Below are positions 10,089 to 18,992 of a DNA stretch of 64,000 nt, piece by piece. Under the pieces are notes generated by a model. The model saw nothing but the letters and a program-made list of their open reading frames with translations. It made no database searches and had not been told where the DNA came from. This stretch comes from Crateriforma conspicua. Lineage in GTDB: Bacteria > Planctomycetota > Planctomycetia > Pirellulales > Pirellulaceae. The stretch is from positions 372,001 to 436,000 of the forward strand of contig NZ_CP036319.1 in assembly GCF_007752935.1 (NCBI RefSeq). The letters are read 5' to 3'. Position 1 is the first letter of the stretch, and each line of letters opens with the position of its first letter. The position numbers and the translations under genes are program-made.

Positions 10089-11455
10089 TCCTTCACCAGG
10101 GGTGACCGTTTGACACGAACGACCCACCAAGCGTCTTCGTAGGCCTTGGCGTTTTCCAGGGGATCCGCGTCTTCCAGTCCCTCGGTCATCTGGTCGGGAC
10201 GTCGCATCGGATCCAGCCAAATGATGGCGGTGGATTCATCATCGGTGCGGTATTGCAGTGGCAACGAATGCCGGATGCTGGAGTCCTCCGGTGCGATGAT
10301 TTGTTCGAATTTATCGGGCGACGGCCATGATCCACGTTGCGACGCGGATCGTTGGATCAGCATGCCGGCTGAAACGACCGCGGCCGTTGTTTCGGATCTG
10401 GCGAATGCCTTGCTGATCGCAACCAAGCTGGGCCGCGACATTTCGGTCAAGGCACGATCGATCTTGGACAGCCAATCGGCTTGGGCGTACTCCGAATCCA
10501 ACTGCGTCGATAATTGCTGGATCTTTTCGTCGGTGGTGTGAATGTCGCCACCGATTTGTCCCAAGGTTTTTTCGAACAATTCCAACGTGGCCAAAGCGTC
10601 GAAGGGGCGTTTCCCCAAGCCACCGCCGCCGGGAAGGTTTCGCAGGTTGGTCAGCATCATGCTGCGTTCGCCGATCATTGCCTGTCGCAGTTCGTCCAGC
10701 GGGTCTCCGCGACGGTCGACTTCTTTCAGCAGTCGGTTCAATTGCGGCACGGTGTAAACGTCGTGGTCCAAACCGATGCGGATTTGTTGAAGGCTGATTT
10801 GTAGGATGGCGATGCGGATCAGCTGGGTGATCACGTCCGGTGTCCCTTGCAGTGACCTGGCGACCGCCAAGGTTTGCGTGGTCGATTCGGTGGCTTCGGC
10901 GCCGTCGCCATCACGCATCGCCACACGGTGTCGCAGCGTCAACAAACGGGCCAATGCCCGACATGCTTGCTGATGTTGCAATCGCGCATTGGCGTTGTTG
11001 AATGCGATCGGATAGCGAACCGCACCCGGTGATGCCGCCAGGATTGCCAGTTCGTCGAACACCGGTTTCTGAGATTTCAAAAAGTCACGCACCGTCGATT
11101 CGTCTAGCCAATCGGAACCGGCCGGCGGAACGTCGTCTCCGCCACCCAGGATCGGCATTCCGCGGGCGTCTTGTTGGAAATCGGGCGTTTCGACGTGTGA
11201 TGTCAGCGCGGTCCAGCGATCCGACAGGGCGTCACTGGAATGGCTGGCGTAATATTGCTGATGACTGGTGGCGTCGATGGGCTGGCCATCGGCGGCCAGC
11301 GTTGCCAGTGCGTCATCCAGTCGGCCTTGGGCGAAGGCGTTGCGCCCCAACCACCAAGTCACCACGATCAAAACCAGAACCAGTGGCGCGACGAAAACCG
11401 CAATCAGCAGTTTCGCCATGCACGACAATCCCCTGCTCTCGCGTTTCTCACTCAT
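10085..11455 (-). CDS. Membrane-anchored protein of unknown function, paralogue of the upstream gene
   Basis: A 456-residue protein with one N-terminal transmembrane segment (about residues 13-36, AKLLIAVFVAPLVLVLIVVTWWLG) and a large soluble, mainly helical region probably outside the membrane. I do not recognise a named family. It aligns by eye with the 506-residue product of the gene just upstream: both have the anchor, then a short segment containing G-x-P-I-D-A-x-S/T-x-Q-x-Y-Y, later a long helical stretch, and a C-terminal segment that reads as a value or row formatter (IIWLDPM / LLVWGFDP). Start and upstream stop share ATGA, indicating translational coupling. Function is unknown. Confidence 0.7.
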   Translation of the reverse strand: MSEKRESRGLSCMAKLLIAVFVAPLVLVLIVVTWWLGRNAFAQGRLDDALATLAADGQPIDATSHQQYYASHSSDALSDRWTALTSHVETPDFQQDARGMPILGGGDDVPPAGSDWLDESTVRDFLKSQKPVFDELAILAASPGAVRYPIAFNNANARLQHQQACRALARLLTLRHRVAMRDGDGAEATESTTQTLAVARSLQGTPDVITQLIRIAILQISLQQIRIGLDHDVYTVPQLNRLLKEVDRRGDPLDELRQAMIGERSMMLTNLRNLPGGGGLGKRPFDALATLELFEKTLGQIGGDIHTTDEKIQQLSTQLDSEYAQADWLSKIDRALTEMSRPSLVAISKAFARSETTAAVVSAGMLIQRSASQRGSWPSPDKFEQIIAPEDSSIRHSLPLQYRTDDESTAIIWLDPMRRPDQMTEGLEDADPLENAKAYEDAWWVVRVKRSPLVKD

Positions 11456-12972
11456 TCGTTTTCCTGGGGTTTCGCGGAGATACGAATCACCATGTCTCGG
11501 TCGGGGTTCAGGGTCAGGTCGGGCGGTTCGGTGGGTGTCGGGGCGAGTTCACTGAATGCTGGGGAGTCCGTGGTCGGATCAAATCCCCACACCAACAACG
11601 TACCGTCGGTTTGTTCATGAATTCCGAAGGGACGGTCGCCACAGGGATGAACTGATCTGGGGTCCAATCCAACTCGCTGCAGTTCGTCGACGGATTGTGG
11701 CCAGCGACTTTCTTGTTGGCGAAATAGTCGTGCAGCAATCGCGGTGCGAACCAGGCGACGCTCATGCTCATTACGAAGAAATGCCAGCACCGACATCTGG
11801 ACAGGAGGCATCAACGTTGCCGATACGTATCGTTCGGCTTGCTGGAAGACGTTCAATTGCTGTAGCGATTGAAACTGTTGATCGGCGATGTCCAGAAGCA
11901 GTGGAGCGTCTTTGACGAGATCGTCGGACACGGCGCGAAGCCACAAATCAAACGATTCAATCGCCGACAACTTGTCGGTGGCGTGGCCGCCCAGTGTTCG
12001 TTGCAGGCCGTCGGGTTCCTCGAAAAATAGGTCTTCGTCGGCAAAGACGTCGCGACTAAAACCGTCCAGCGTGAAGGCGCGTTCGCCGATGATCGCGTTC
12101 CGAAGCGATTCGGCGGAAGGATCCAATGCGTCGATCGCTTCCAACAGATCCGACAGTTGCGACTGATCCAGCGTGTCGGCTTCCAGTGACATACCGACAC
12201 TGTCCATTGCGACCGATTCCACCGCGATTCGCACCAGATGGCTGATCAGCAATGGTGACTTTTCCTGGCTTCGCGCCAAGAAGATCCCGTTGCGAAGGGC
12301 TTGGTAGGCGGACACCGAATCACCATGATGGATCGAATGCCTTGCTTTGACACGAAACATTCGAGCCAGGTTGCGTTGATTGCTAATCTGAAAAAAGACG
12401 GTATCAAAATCCCGGAAATCGACGTCCACTCGAAAGTGTGTGTCGGCATCCAACCATTGATCGATCTCGTGGAAGAAATCAGCGTTGTCATCAAGGATTT
12501 GTTGGATTTCTTTGTCGGCCGGGTATGGCTTACCCGGCAGCGGAATTTCCTTCTCGTCGACCGCAATCAGGACATTTCCGAGCGATGTGGCAAAGGGTTC
12601 CGAATTCAATTGGTCTCTGATCGACCGCCAAAGGTCACGGCCGTGGTTTGTTGTCGACCGGTTGTAATACGTCTGCAGGCTGATCGCGTCGATCGGCATG
12701 CCTTGCGTCGAAAGTGTTTGCAAACGGTCCGCAATGGCTTGCTCGGCCAACGCTTGTCGGCGCTTCCACCACAGCCCCATTGAACCGGCGATCAACAGCG
12801 GCAGAACCGTCAAGAGAATGAGCGACCATCCTAGACAACCGAACCCGAACAAGCCGCGGCGATCGTTGCGTGTGTCGGGATCGGGCGTTGATCGATCAGG
12901 CGATGACATCGCAACGGCGGGATACAAGCAGGACGGGCGGCGGGACCGAATCGGTGACATTTCGATGGTCAT
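11452..12972 (-). CDS. Membrane-anchored protein of unknown function, paralogue of the downstream gene
   Basis: A protein of 506 residues, or 485 if the internal ATG at 12909 (MSSPDRSTPD) is used; neither has a clear ribosome site and the shorter form looks more natural. A single transmembrane segment (LGWSLILLTVLPLLIAGSMGLWW, about residues 48-70 of the long form) precedes a soluble region. The MPIDAISLQTYYN motif matches the paralogue's PIDATSHQQYY motif at the same distance from the membrane. No enzymatic motif is visible. It forms a coupled pair with the following gene (ATGA overlap). Related tandem copies are plausible for planctomycetes, but I could not name the family. Confidence 0.68.
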   Translation of the reverse strand: MTIEMSPIRSRRPSCLYPAVAMSSPDRSTPDPDTRNDRRGLFGFGCLGWSLILLTVLPLLIAGSMGLWWKRRQALAEQAIADRLQTLSTQGMPIDAISLQTYYNRSTTNHGRDLWRSIRDQLNSEPFATSLGNVLIAVDEKEIPLPGKPYPADKEIQQILDDNADFFHEIDQWLDADTHFRVDVDFRDFDTVFFQISNQRNLARMFRVKARHSIHHGDSVSAYQALRNGIFLARSQEKSPLLISHLVRIAVESVAMDSVGMSLEADTLDQSQLSDLLEAIDALDPSAESLRNAIIGERAFTLDGFSRDVFADEDLFFEEPDGLQRTLGGHATDKLSAIESFDLWLRAVSDDLVKDAPLLLDIADQQFQSLQQLNVFQQAERYVSATLMPPVQMSVLAFLRNEHERRLVRTAIAARLFRQQESRWPQSVDELQRVGLDPRSVHPCGDRPFGIHEQTDGTLLVWGFDPTTDSPAFSELAPTPTEPPDLTLNPDRDMVIRISAKPQENE

Positions 12973-13000
12973 CGACCAGTCTAGGCCAAGTATCAGGTGA

Positions 13001-14299
13001 TCAGGGGCGCGGTTCTTTCCGCAATTCTTTTGCTGCGCGAAGTCCGCTGTTCATCGCACCCTGGATACTGGGCGTTTCCAGGTAGTCGCCGCATCGAACC
13101 AGTGTTCCGGCGGGCACATCGGCGTCCCTAAGTCGACGAACCAATGTCGGTTGAACCACGGGATCCAGATCCATGACGGGCAATCCGAACGGGACGCGAT
13201 AAACATGCAGACAATTCCACCGGCATGCTTCATCCCCGAACCATGATTCCAGTTGATCGCGAACTTGGGATTCGGTCGCTTCGGTGTCGCCGGTTTCGGG
13301 ATCCATGCCGGCCGAATCGACCGAAACGCTGATCAGTGCCTTGCCCGGTGGTGCGTATTCCGGCGCCACATTGCTGATCACGACGGCCGATTGAATCGGA
13401 CCGGATTCGTCACCGCGAAGCATCAACAATTTCCGCCGGTCGGGTGTCTGGTCGGTGGTGAAGTAAAAGTTCGTGGTACCCGACCACGGCGTTTCCATGG
13501 ACGCATCGCCCAGCAGCGCCGCGGCCGCATTGCTTTCCACCGCGACCGCGACACGGTCCGATGTCAGGGCGGAACCGTCGGACAACCCGATTCGGTATTT
13601 GTCATCTTGACGGGCCAGGTCGACCACCGTGTGCGAAAACCGCAACGTGCCTTGTGGCAGTTGGTCGGCCAGCTGACGCGGGATCGCGGCCATGCCTTCG
13701 GCGGGAATCGCAATGTCGCCCTCGGCAAACATGCGAAACACGAACTCCAGCATACGGCTGGACGTTTGAAGGGTTTCATCCAAGAAGACGCCGCCCAAGA
13801 ACGGTCGGAAAAACTGATCGATCATCGACGCACTGAAACCCGCCCGATTCAGTCGATCGATCGTGGGTGTTGCCGGACGTTGGTAAAGCCGGTCCAGTGT
13901 GCCACGGCGACTAGACGAACGCAGTTTCGCGACCCGCAATTTGTCACCCAATGTTCCCACCGGGTTGGTCAATGTCGCGATGGCTTGGGTGGGGCGTCGC
14001 CACGGATCGCCCAGTACAGAAAACTGACCTTGTTGTCGAATGAGTGCCCCCGGTTCAAACGGGCGCAACCGCAACGCGTCGTAATCCAGAAGTTCGCGGC
14101 AGGCCGGATAGGCGGTCAACAAGACTTGAAAGCCGTGGTCCAGCGTGAAGCCGTTGATCACATCGGTGCGGACGCGACCACCGGGACGTTCGCTGGCTTC
14201 CAGAATAGAAAAGTCGACGCCATGGTTCGCCAAGTGAGTGGCACAAGACAATCCGGCAAGCCCGCCGCCAATGATCAGGGTGTTGTAATGCGTTTTCAT
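13001..14299 (-). CDS. FAD-dependent amine oxidase / phytoene-desaturase-like oxidoreductase
   Basis: A 432-residue flavoprotein of the amine-oxidase/phytoene-desaturase superfamily. The N-terminal Rossmann motif (LIIGGGLAGLSCATHL, residues 9-24) is followed by the FAD-ribose E and the R-x-GGR motif (EASERPGGRVRTD), and a C-terminal FAD segment (RCGDYLETPSIQGAMNSG) closes the fold. The substrate could be a carotenoid, protoporphyrinogen or amine; nothing nearby settles it. The C-terminal GDxxxxPSIxGAxxSG motif is shared with protoporphyrinogen-oxidase-like proteins. The gene lies 45 bases from the next minus-strand gene and could be transcribed with it. Confidence 0.85.
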   Translation of the reverse strand: MKTHYNTLIIGGGLAGLSCATHLANHGVDFSILEASERPGGRVRTDVINGFTLDHGFQVLLTAYPACRELLDYDALRLRPFEPGALIRQQGQFSVLGDPWRRPTQAIATLTNPVGTLGDKLRVAKLRSSSRRGTLDRLYQRPATPTIDRLNRAGFSASMIDQFFRPFLGGVFLDETLQTSSRMLEFVFRMFAEGDIAIPAEGMAAIPRQLADQLPQGTLRFSHTVVDLARQDDKYRIGLSDGSALTSDRVAVAVESNAAAALLGDASMETPWSGTTNFYFTTDQTPDRRKLLMLRGDESGPIQSAVVISNVAPEYAPPGKALISVSVDSAGMDPETGDTEATESQVRDQLESWFGDEACRWNCLHVYRVPFGLPVMDLDPVVQPTLVRRLRDADVPAGTLVRCGDYLETPSIQGAMNSGLRAAKELRKEPRP

Positions 14300-14344
14300 G
14301 GCTGCGATAGATCCTGAATAAAATGCCGGCGGGATGGCGAACGA

Positions 14345-15688
14345 TCAAAAGTCGTCGACCTGGTATCCCTTTTCGGTCAGCTTCTTGGCCAGGGTGCGTT
14401 TGGGTTGATAGTCCCCGTGGACCAGTCGAATCCGTTTGGGTGCTGATTCAAATTGGTCCACAAATTCGATCAGATCCGCCTGGTCCGCGTGCGCGCTGTA
14501 GCCGCTTAATTGGTGAACGTCGGCGGCGACGTGGTACTTTTTACCGTCCAGCCGAAGCCAGTGTGCACCACGTTGCAGGACTTGTCCCGGCGTGCCGCTG
14601 GCTTGATAGCCGCAAAACACGATGTCCGTCCGCGGATCGTCCAAGAAACGTTTTAGATAGTTGACCACCCTGCCGCCGGTGCACATACCACTGCCGGCGA
14701 TGACGATGGCGGGCAATTCGGTGCGGGCGATGTAATTCAGCGTGTCCTGATGTTCGTTGTGATCGCCGATTTTGACCAAGTTTTCAAAGACCAGCGGCTG
14801 ATCATCGGTCTTCATCAGGTGCTGGGCTTCTTCGCTCCAGTAATCCTGCAGGTCGTCGTACAGTGCGGTGAAGCGTGATGCCAAAGGCGAATCGATCAAC
14901 ACATCGACACGGTGCAAAAGCGATTGTCCGCCTTCGGATTGCAACCGTTCAAAGATGCCGTTCATCTCGTACAGCAACGCTTGGGTTCGTCCCAGACTGA
15001 ATGCCGGAATGATCGTCACGCCGTGGTCCTGCAACGTTTTTCGCAGGATCGATTCCAATGCGGCTTGTCGATCGCCCGATCGCGGGTGCAATCGATCGCC
15101 GTAGGTCGATTCCAACACCAGCAAGTCGGCCTGCGGCGGGCTTGTCGGCGGATTCAACAGCGGATTGGTGCCCGCGCCCAGATCACCGGAAAAGACCACC
15201 AAGGATCCGTCGGGCAAACGAACTTCAAAAATCGTCGATCCCAGCACATGTCCCGCCGGACGCAGACGGATTTCCACATCGCCTTCGATGCGATGCCACT
15301 GGTGATAATCCAGCGGCCGGACCAACGCGTCGACCGCTTCCAGGAATCGGTCGATCAGACGTTCCGATCGGGTGAAGCCGATCCGAATGGCATCTTCCAT
15401 CACCAGCGGCAACAACTTGGCCGATGGCGGGCTGCAATAAATCGGCTGTTCGAATCCCGCGGCCATCAAGTGAGGCAACCGTCCACAGTGATCAATGTGA
15501 ACGTGGGTCAGCAACAGACTTTGGATACCGTCGAGCGGAAACTCGATTTCTGGTCCACCGTGTTTCTGGGCTTCATCGCCTTGGAAGATTCCACAATCGA
15601 CCAACAGGCTGTGGCGTCCATCATCCCAAGACAACTGGTGGCATGATCCGGTCACTCCTTGGTGGGCCCCGTGGTGAAACAGCTTCAT
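14345..15688 (-). CDS. MBL-fold, beta-CASP-type metallohydrolase (RNA-processing exonuclease-like)
   Basis: A 447-residue metallo-beta-lactamase protein with beta-CASP and RMMBL parts. The metal motif THVHIDHCGRLPHLM is near residues 61-75, FSGDLG provides a further metal ligand, the beta-CASP segment is in the middle (IPAFSLGRTQALLYEM, AGSGMCTGGRVVNYLKRFL) and the C-terminal RMMBL motif is SGYSAHADQADLIEF. This is the architecture of CPSF73-like nucleases, so RNA cleavage is the likely activity. I chose the ATG at 15688 (MKLFHHG) since all family homologues begin close to this point; the frame extends 31 codons further upstream without family-like sequence. Cytosolic. Confidence 0.9.
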   Translation of the reverse strand: MKLFHHGAHQGVTGSCHQLSWDDGRHSLLVDCGIFQGDEAQKHGGPEIEFPLDGIQSLLLTHVHIDHCGRLPHLMAAGFEQPIYCSPPSAKLLPLVMEDAIRIGFTRSERLIDRFLEAVDALVRPLDYHQWHRIEGDVEIRLRPAGHVLGSTIFEVRLPDGSLVVFSGDLGAGTNPLLNPPTSPPQADLLVLESTYGDRLHPRSGDRQAALESILRKTLQDHGVTIIPAFSLGRTQALLYEMNGIFERLQSEGGQSLLHRVDVLIDSPLASRFTALYDDLQDYWSEEAQHLMKTDDQPLVFENLVKIGDHNEHQDTLNYIARTELPAIVIAGSGMCTGGRVVNYLKRFLDDPRTDIVFCGYQASGTPGQVLQRGAHWLRLDGKKYHVAADVHQLSGYSAHADQADLIEFVDQFESAPKRIRLVHGDYQPKRTLAKKLTEKGYQVDDF

Positions 15689-15798
15689 GAAACCGGTGGA
15701 TGCATGGAATGGGCGGCGGTGACCAGACGTGTCATTCGCCCGGCGATCTTTGACAACAGATCGGATGAATCTATTCGCCAAATCAAGGATACGGAATC

Positions 15799-16122
15799 AT
15801 GGATAAGTTTTACGTGCAATCGGGATCGTTTCGTTGTGTCGTCCAAGCCGACGATTCCCGCAAAGCGGCGTTGTGGGCGGTGCATCAAGTGATGGGCCAG
15901 ATTTTGCCGATCGACGGCGACGAACCGACGGGATCGGAATCGGCCGATGGCAACGAAGCGTCCAAACCGGTCGCTGTTTTGGGCGGCCGTGTGAAAGTCA
16001 GCCGTCGCGGGTATGACCGCGACGATGCGGGCGAAATGCCGACGATGGACGTGGTCGCGGACTGGAACCAGATGGTCACGACGTTGGACCGGCTGCAACG
16101 CATGATGTACCGCGCGGCATGA
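15799..16122 (+). CDS. Small conserved-looking protein of unknown function
   Basis: A 107-residue protein that I do not recognise. It begins MDKFYVQSGSFRCVVQADDSRKAALWAVHQ, reading like a small alpha/beta domain, has an acidic Gly/Ser linker (about 42-53), then GRVKVSRRGYDRDD and a helical tail ending MMYRAA. No signal peptide or membrane segment. It is divergent from the beta-CASP protein and convergent with the anti-sigma-like gene. Support for coding is codon phase, a clean ATG and lack of a better overlapping frame. Confidence 0.6.
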   Translation: MDKFYVQSGSFRCVVQADDSRKAALWAVHQVMGQILPIDGDEPTGSESADGNEASKPVAVLGGRVKVSRRGYDRDDAGEMPTMDVVADWNQMVTTLDRLQRMMYRAA

Positions 16123-16161
16123 TCGTGTGCCGGATCCGGCCTGACCTGCCCGCGATGTGCA

Positions 16162-16560
16162 TCACGAACCCAGGTGGCCGACGCTGGTTTGGAAGTATTT
16201 GGTGCGCCGGCGAACGGTTTCTTCACCGCCGGCCGCCGCGGCTTCCAAATCCGCCAGATTGGCGGCGCAGTAACGACAACCGACTTGTTCCAAATGGAAA
16301 CGAATGTAGTCGGCGCGTTCTTCGTCCAAGGTGCCCAGGATGTATTGCCCAAGTTCGCTGCGGTCGGGGCATGACAGTCGGTTGCGTCGCCAAATGCCGC
16401 CGATGGTGTGCAGCCCGGCGGATTGTCGTCCGGTCACCTCGGTCAGCCGCTGACGCAACGCCGCATCGCTTCGCAGATGATGCTCCAGTTCTGCCGACCG
16501 CGATGGCGGCAGAGCTTCGTCCAAAAAGGCGGCCAATTCGGCGTCGGAAAACTCAGCCAT
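16162..16560 (-). CDS. Anti-sigma-factor-like zinc-finger protein
   Basis: A 132-residue soluble protein. Its first 40 residues (FSDAELAAFLDEALPPSRSAELEHHLRSD) read like the opening of zinc-finger anti-sigma proteins, and a second copy of the pattern ends in FHLEQVGCRYCAANL, an H-x5-C-x2-C zinc-binding site. No transmembrane domain follows, so a soluble regulator or adaptor is more likely than a classical membrane anti-sigma factor. No sigma factor gene is adjacent. It is the last gene of the minus-strand acyl-chain cassette (26 bases after the ketosynthase stop), so it may regulate that cassette; this is inference. Confidence 0.65.
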   Translation of the reverse strand: MAEFSDAELAAFLDEALPPSRSAELEHHLRSDAALRQRLTEVTGRQSAGLHTIGGIWRRNRLSCPDRSELGQYILGTLDEERADYIRFHLEQVGCRYCAANLADLEAAAAGGEETVRRRTKYFQTSVGHLGS

Positions 16561-16585
16561 GGTGCAACTTAGCCCACATCAAACA

Positions 16586-17881
16586 TCAGCCGTCGTGGCG
16601 GCTTAAGCAAAGCGAAACGTTCTGGCCGCCGAACCCGAAACTGTTGTTCAAAGCGTATCGAATTTCGCCGGGGCGGGCTTCGTTGGGAACGTAATCCAAA
16701 TCGCATTCCGGATCAGGATTTTCATAGTTGATCGTCGGCGGCAAAACGCTGTCACGCATCGCCATCAAACACACGATCATCTCGGTCACGCCGGCCGCGG
16801 CGATCAAGTGGCCCATCATGCTTTTGGTGCTGCTGACGGGGACCGAATCAGCCAACGCGCCGAACACCTCGCGGCAAGCTTTGGTTTCGACACGGTCGTT
16901 GACCTTGGTGCTGGTGCCGTGAGCGTTGACGTACTGAATTTCAGCCGGTGTCAGACCCGCGTCGCTGATCGCCATTCGCATCGCGGCAATCGCGCCGTGG
17001 CCGTCTGGTGGGATGTCGGTCACACGGTACGCGTCGGCGGTGGTGCCATAGCCGGCGATTTCGCCATAGATCGTCGCGCCGCGTTTCTTGGCCATCTCCA
17101 GTTCTTCCAAGATGACCATTGCCGAACCTTCACCCAACACGAATCCGTTTCGTTTCAAATCGAACGGTCGGCTGGCTTTGGTCGGCTGGTCGTTGGATTC
17201 GGACAACGCGGTCAACAGGTTGAACCCGGTCACGCCGAACGGATGGATCATGCTGTGAGTTCCGCCGGCGATCATCGCGTCGGCTTCGCCGCGGCGAATG
17301 ATTTCGGTGGCTTCGCCGACGGCTTGGCTGCTGGCGGCACAGGCGGTCAGGCAATTGAAATTGGGACCCTGGGCATTGAACTTGGTCGCCACATGGGCGG
17401 CCGGCATGTTGGGTTCTTGTTCCAGTTCTTTGGCGGGATCCAGCAGCTCCAGTCCGGCACGGACGAATTTGGATTCGTTGTATTCGCCTTCGGCCAGGGC
17501 GGCGACCATCATTTTGCTGAAGGTGCTGAAGTCCTGGTTGCCTTCACCACTGCCCAAGTAGACGCCCAACCGTGTCGGGTCGGTGATCACGTCGATGATG
17601 CCGCTGTCACTGACGGCTTGGTTGGCCGCACCGATGGCAAACTTGGTGTGCCGGCCCAGCTTTTCAACCGATCCCATGCCGTCGTCGGCTTCGGTCAGGT
17701 CCCAGTTCTTGATTTCGGCGCTGATCTTGGTGGGGAATCCGCTGGCGTCAAACAGCGTCGTCGGTGCGACGCCGGATTTGCCTTCCTGCAACCCGGACCA
17801 GACGGTGGCAACGTCGTGTCCCATGGGATTGATCATCCCGATACCGGTGACGACGACGCGACGGCGATGGGAATCAGTGGG
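16586..17881 (-). CDS. Beta-ketoacyl-[ACP] synthase II-like (FabF family)
   Basis: A 431-residue condensing enzyme that elongates an ACP-bound acyl chain. The nucleophilic cysteine is C181 in NCLTACAASSQAVGEA, and the two histidines sit in NAHGTSTKVND and KSMMGHLIAAAG, so the C-H-H triad is intact. Compared with E. coli FabF there is an extra segment before the active-site Cys (roughly residues 120-165). I start at the ATG at 17881 (MPTDSHRRRVVVTGIG), 16 residues inside the longest frame, because KAS proteins begin just before VVVTGIG. It is the fourth gene of a minus-strand cassette with two hotdog proteins and an ACP, separate from any housekeeping fab cluster seen here, so a specialised lipid or polyketide product is likely. 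Confidence 0.93.
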   Translation of the reverse strand, partial: PTDSHRRRVVVTGIGMINPMGHDVATVWSGLQEGKSGVAPTTLFDASGFPTKISAEIKNWDLTEADDGMGSVEKLGRHTKFAIGAANQAVSDSGIIDVITDPTRLGVYLGSGEGNQDFSTFSKMMVAALAEGEYNESKFVRAGLELLDPAKELEQEPNMPAAHVATKFNAQGPNFNCLTACAASSQAVGEATEIIRRGEADAMIAGGTHSMIHPFGVTGFNLLTALSESNDQPTKASRPFDLKRNGFVLGEGSAMVILEELEMAKKRGATIYGEIAGYGTTADAYRVTDIPPDGHGAIAAMRMAISDAGLTPAEIQYVNAHGTSTKVNDRVETKACREVFGALADSVPVSSTKSMMGHLIAAAGVTEMIVCLMAMRDSVLPPTINYENPDPECDLDYVPNEARPGEIRYALNNSFGFGGQNVSLCLSRHDG

Positions 17882-17965
17882 CATGAAAGCGTGGGTCCAG
17901 CGGGGAAAATCAATGACAAAGGGCGACACCGATCACGGTACGCCGTCGTGACGACGGGCGGTCGA

Positions 17966-18472
17966 TCAAAGGTTGTCGTAATGGGGCAACGGATTGCCGT
18001 CGGCGTCGACGGCGACGTGAAAGAAATTCATGATCCGCAGCATCGTTCGCAGGTCGCCGGGTTGGAACAGCGGGCCGTCGACCAGATGACCGGGTTCCAA
18101 AAAGGCGAACATCAAATCAATGTCGGCTTGCGGTTGCGTACCGCAAACACTGTGTCCGGTAGCAACGGCACCGGTGTCGTTGGCCGATTTGAAATCGACG
18201 CGATAACGCAGTTGGTCGCCGACCCGAGCCGGTTGGTGGTACGTCGCCTTGCCGACTTTGGCCAGCACGACACGCTTTTCAAACTTGAAGTGTTCGGCCA
18301 CCAGGATACCGCCCAACTGTGCCATGCCTTCGATGATCAGAGTCGGCGGCAGGACGGGATAGCCGGGCAGGTATTCGTCAACCACTTCTTCATCCAGCGC
18401 GACATTCTTGATCCCGCTGGCGTGTGAACCGCTGACAAATTCGGTAAATCGGTCGATCCAAAACCAACGCAT
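17966..18472 (-). CDS. FabA/FabZ-like hotdog protein lacking the catalytic His
   Basis: A 168-residue hotdog-fold protein of the 3-hydroxyacyl-ACP dehydratase superfamily. The active-site helix is recognisable (YLPGYPVLPPTLIIEGMAQLGG, split here as residues 34-48 and following). By alignment with the FabZ signature HFPxxPVMPGVxxLEA, the catalytic His is replaced by Tyr34 while Glu48 is retained. The protein may therefore be a catalytically altered enzyme or a heterodimer partner of the FabZ-like protein encoded three genes back. Its stop-to-start spacing from the ACP gene is only 3 bases, implying a coupled operon. Confidence 0.8.
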   Translation of the reverse strand: MRWFWIDRFTEFVSGSHASGIKNVALDEEVVDEYLPGYPVLPPTLIIEGMAQLGGILVAEHFKFEKRVVLAKVGKATYHQPARVGDQLRYRVDFKSANDTGAVATGHSVCGTQPQADIDLMFAFLEPGHLVDGPLFQPGDLRTMLRIMNFFHVAVDADGNPLPHYDNL

Positions 18473-18475
18473 GGA

Positions 18476-18865
18476 TCACTGGCCGAGTTTGGATTCGACG
18501 TATTTGCACAAATCGCCGACGGTCAGAATGTTCCCAAAGTCTTGGACGCGAGGGTTCTTTTCGAACTCCTCCAGATCAGCCCAGGGCATCCGGCGTTTCA
18601 GTTCCGCCATGCCTTCGGCGGTCACGGTGCCGTCCTGGACGTATTGACTGTTGGTCAAAATGTCTTCGGGCGACAGTTCTTCGCGGGGGATTGAGATATC
18701 GAATGCGCTTTCAAGCTTGAAAACGATGTCCAAGAAGTCGATCGATTCGGCACCCAAGTCGCCCACCAGGGTCGCTTCGCGGGTGACCTCGTCGTCATCG
18801 ACGCCCAATGCGTCGACGAGTGATTCCTGGACTTTTTCGAAGATTTCATCCTGTGACAGACTCAT
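18476..18865 (-). CDS. Acyl carrier protein, enlarged form
   Basis: An acyl carrier protein carrying growing chains on a phosphopantetheine arm at Ser41 (DLGAESIDFLDIVF). Helices I and II match standard ACPs, but the protein is 129 residues instead of about 78: an extra segment of some 45 residues (about 72-112, including MAELKRRMPWADLEEFEKN) sits before the final helix (ILTVGDLCKYVESKL). I chose the ATG at 18865 (MSLSQDEIFEKV), preceded by an AAGGAAAT-type ribosome site (TGCCAAGGAAATCGCACA); the longer frame upstream has no ACP-like sequence. It is the second gene of the ketosynthase cassette. Confidence 0.92.
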   Translation of the reverse strand: MSLSQDEIFEKVQESLVDALGVDDDEVTREATLVGDLGAESIDFLDIVFKLESAFDISIPREELSPEDILTNSQYVQDGTVTAEGMAELKRRMPWADLEEFEKNPRVQDFGNILTVGDLCKYVESKLGQ

Positions 18866-18992
18866 TGTGCGATTTCCTTGGCAGGGGTGACGTTGAATGG
18901 AAGTGAATGGGATGTCGGATGGACGTTGATTTTGATGCCGGTCGGTCCCGGTCGCTAGCGGACGACGTCGCGGCAAAATGGGGAAGCCATCG

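Noticed and set aside
16808-18427. A long plus-strand open frame (about 540 codons) covering the ketosynthase and second hotdog genes
   Set aside because: It is antisense to two clear families, its protein is His/Gly-rich without motifs, and it arises from the third-position bias of the minus-strand genes.
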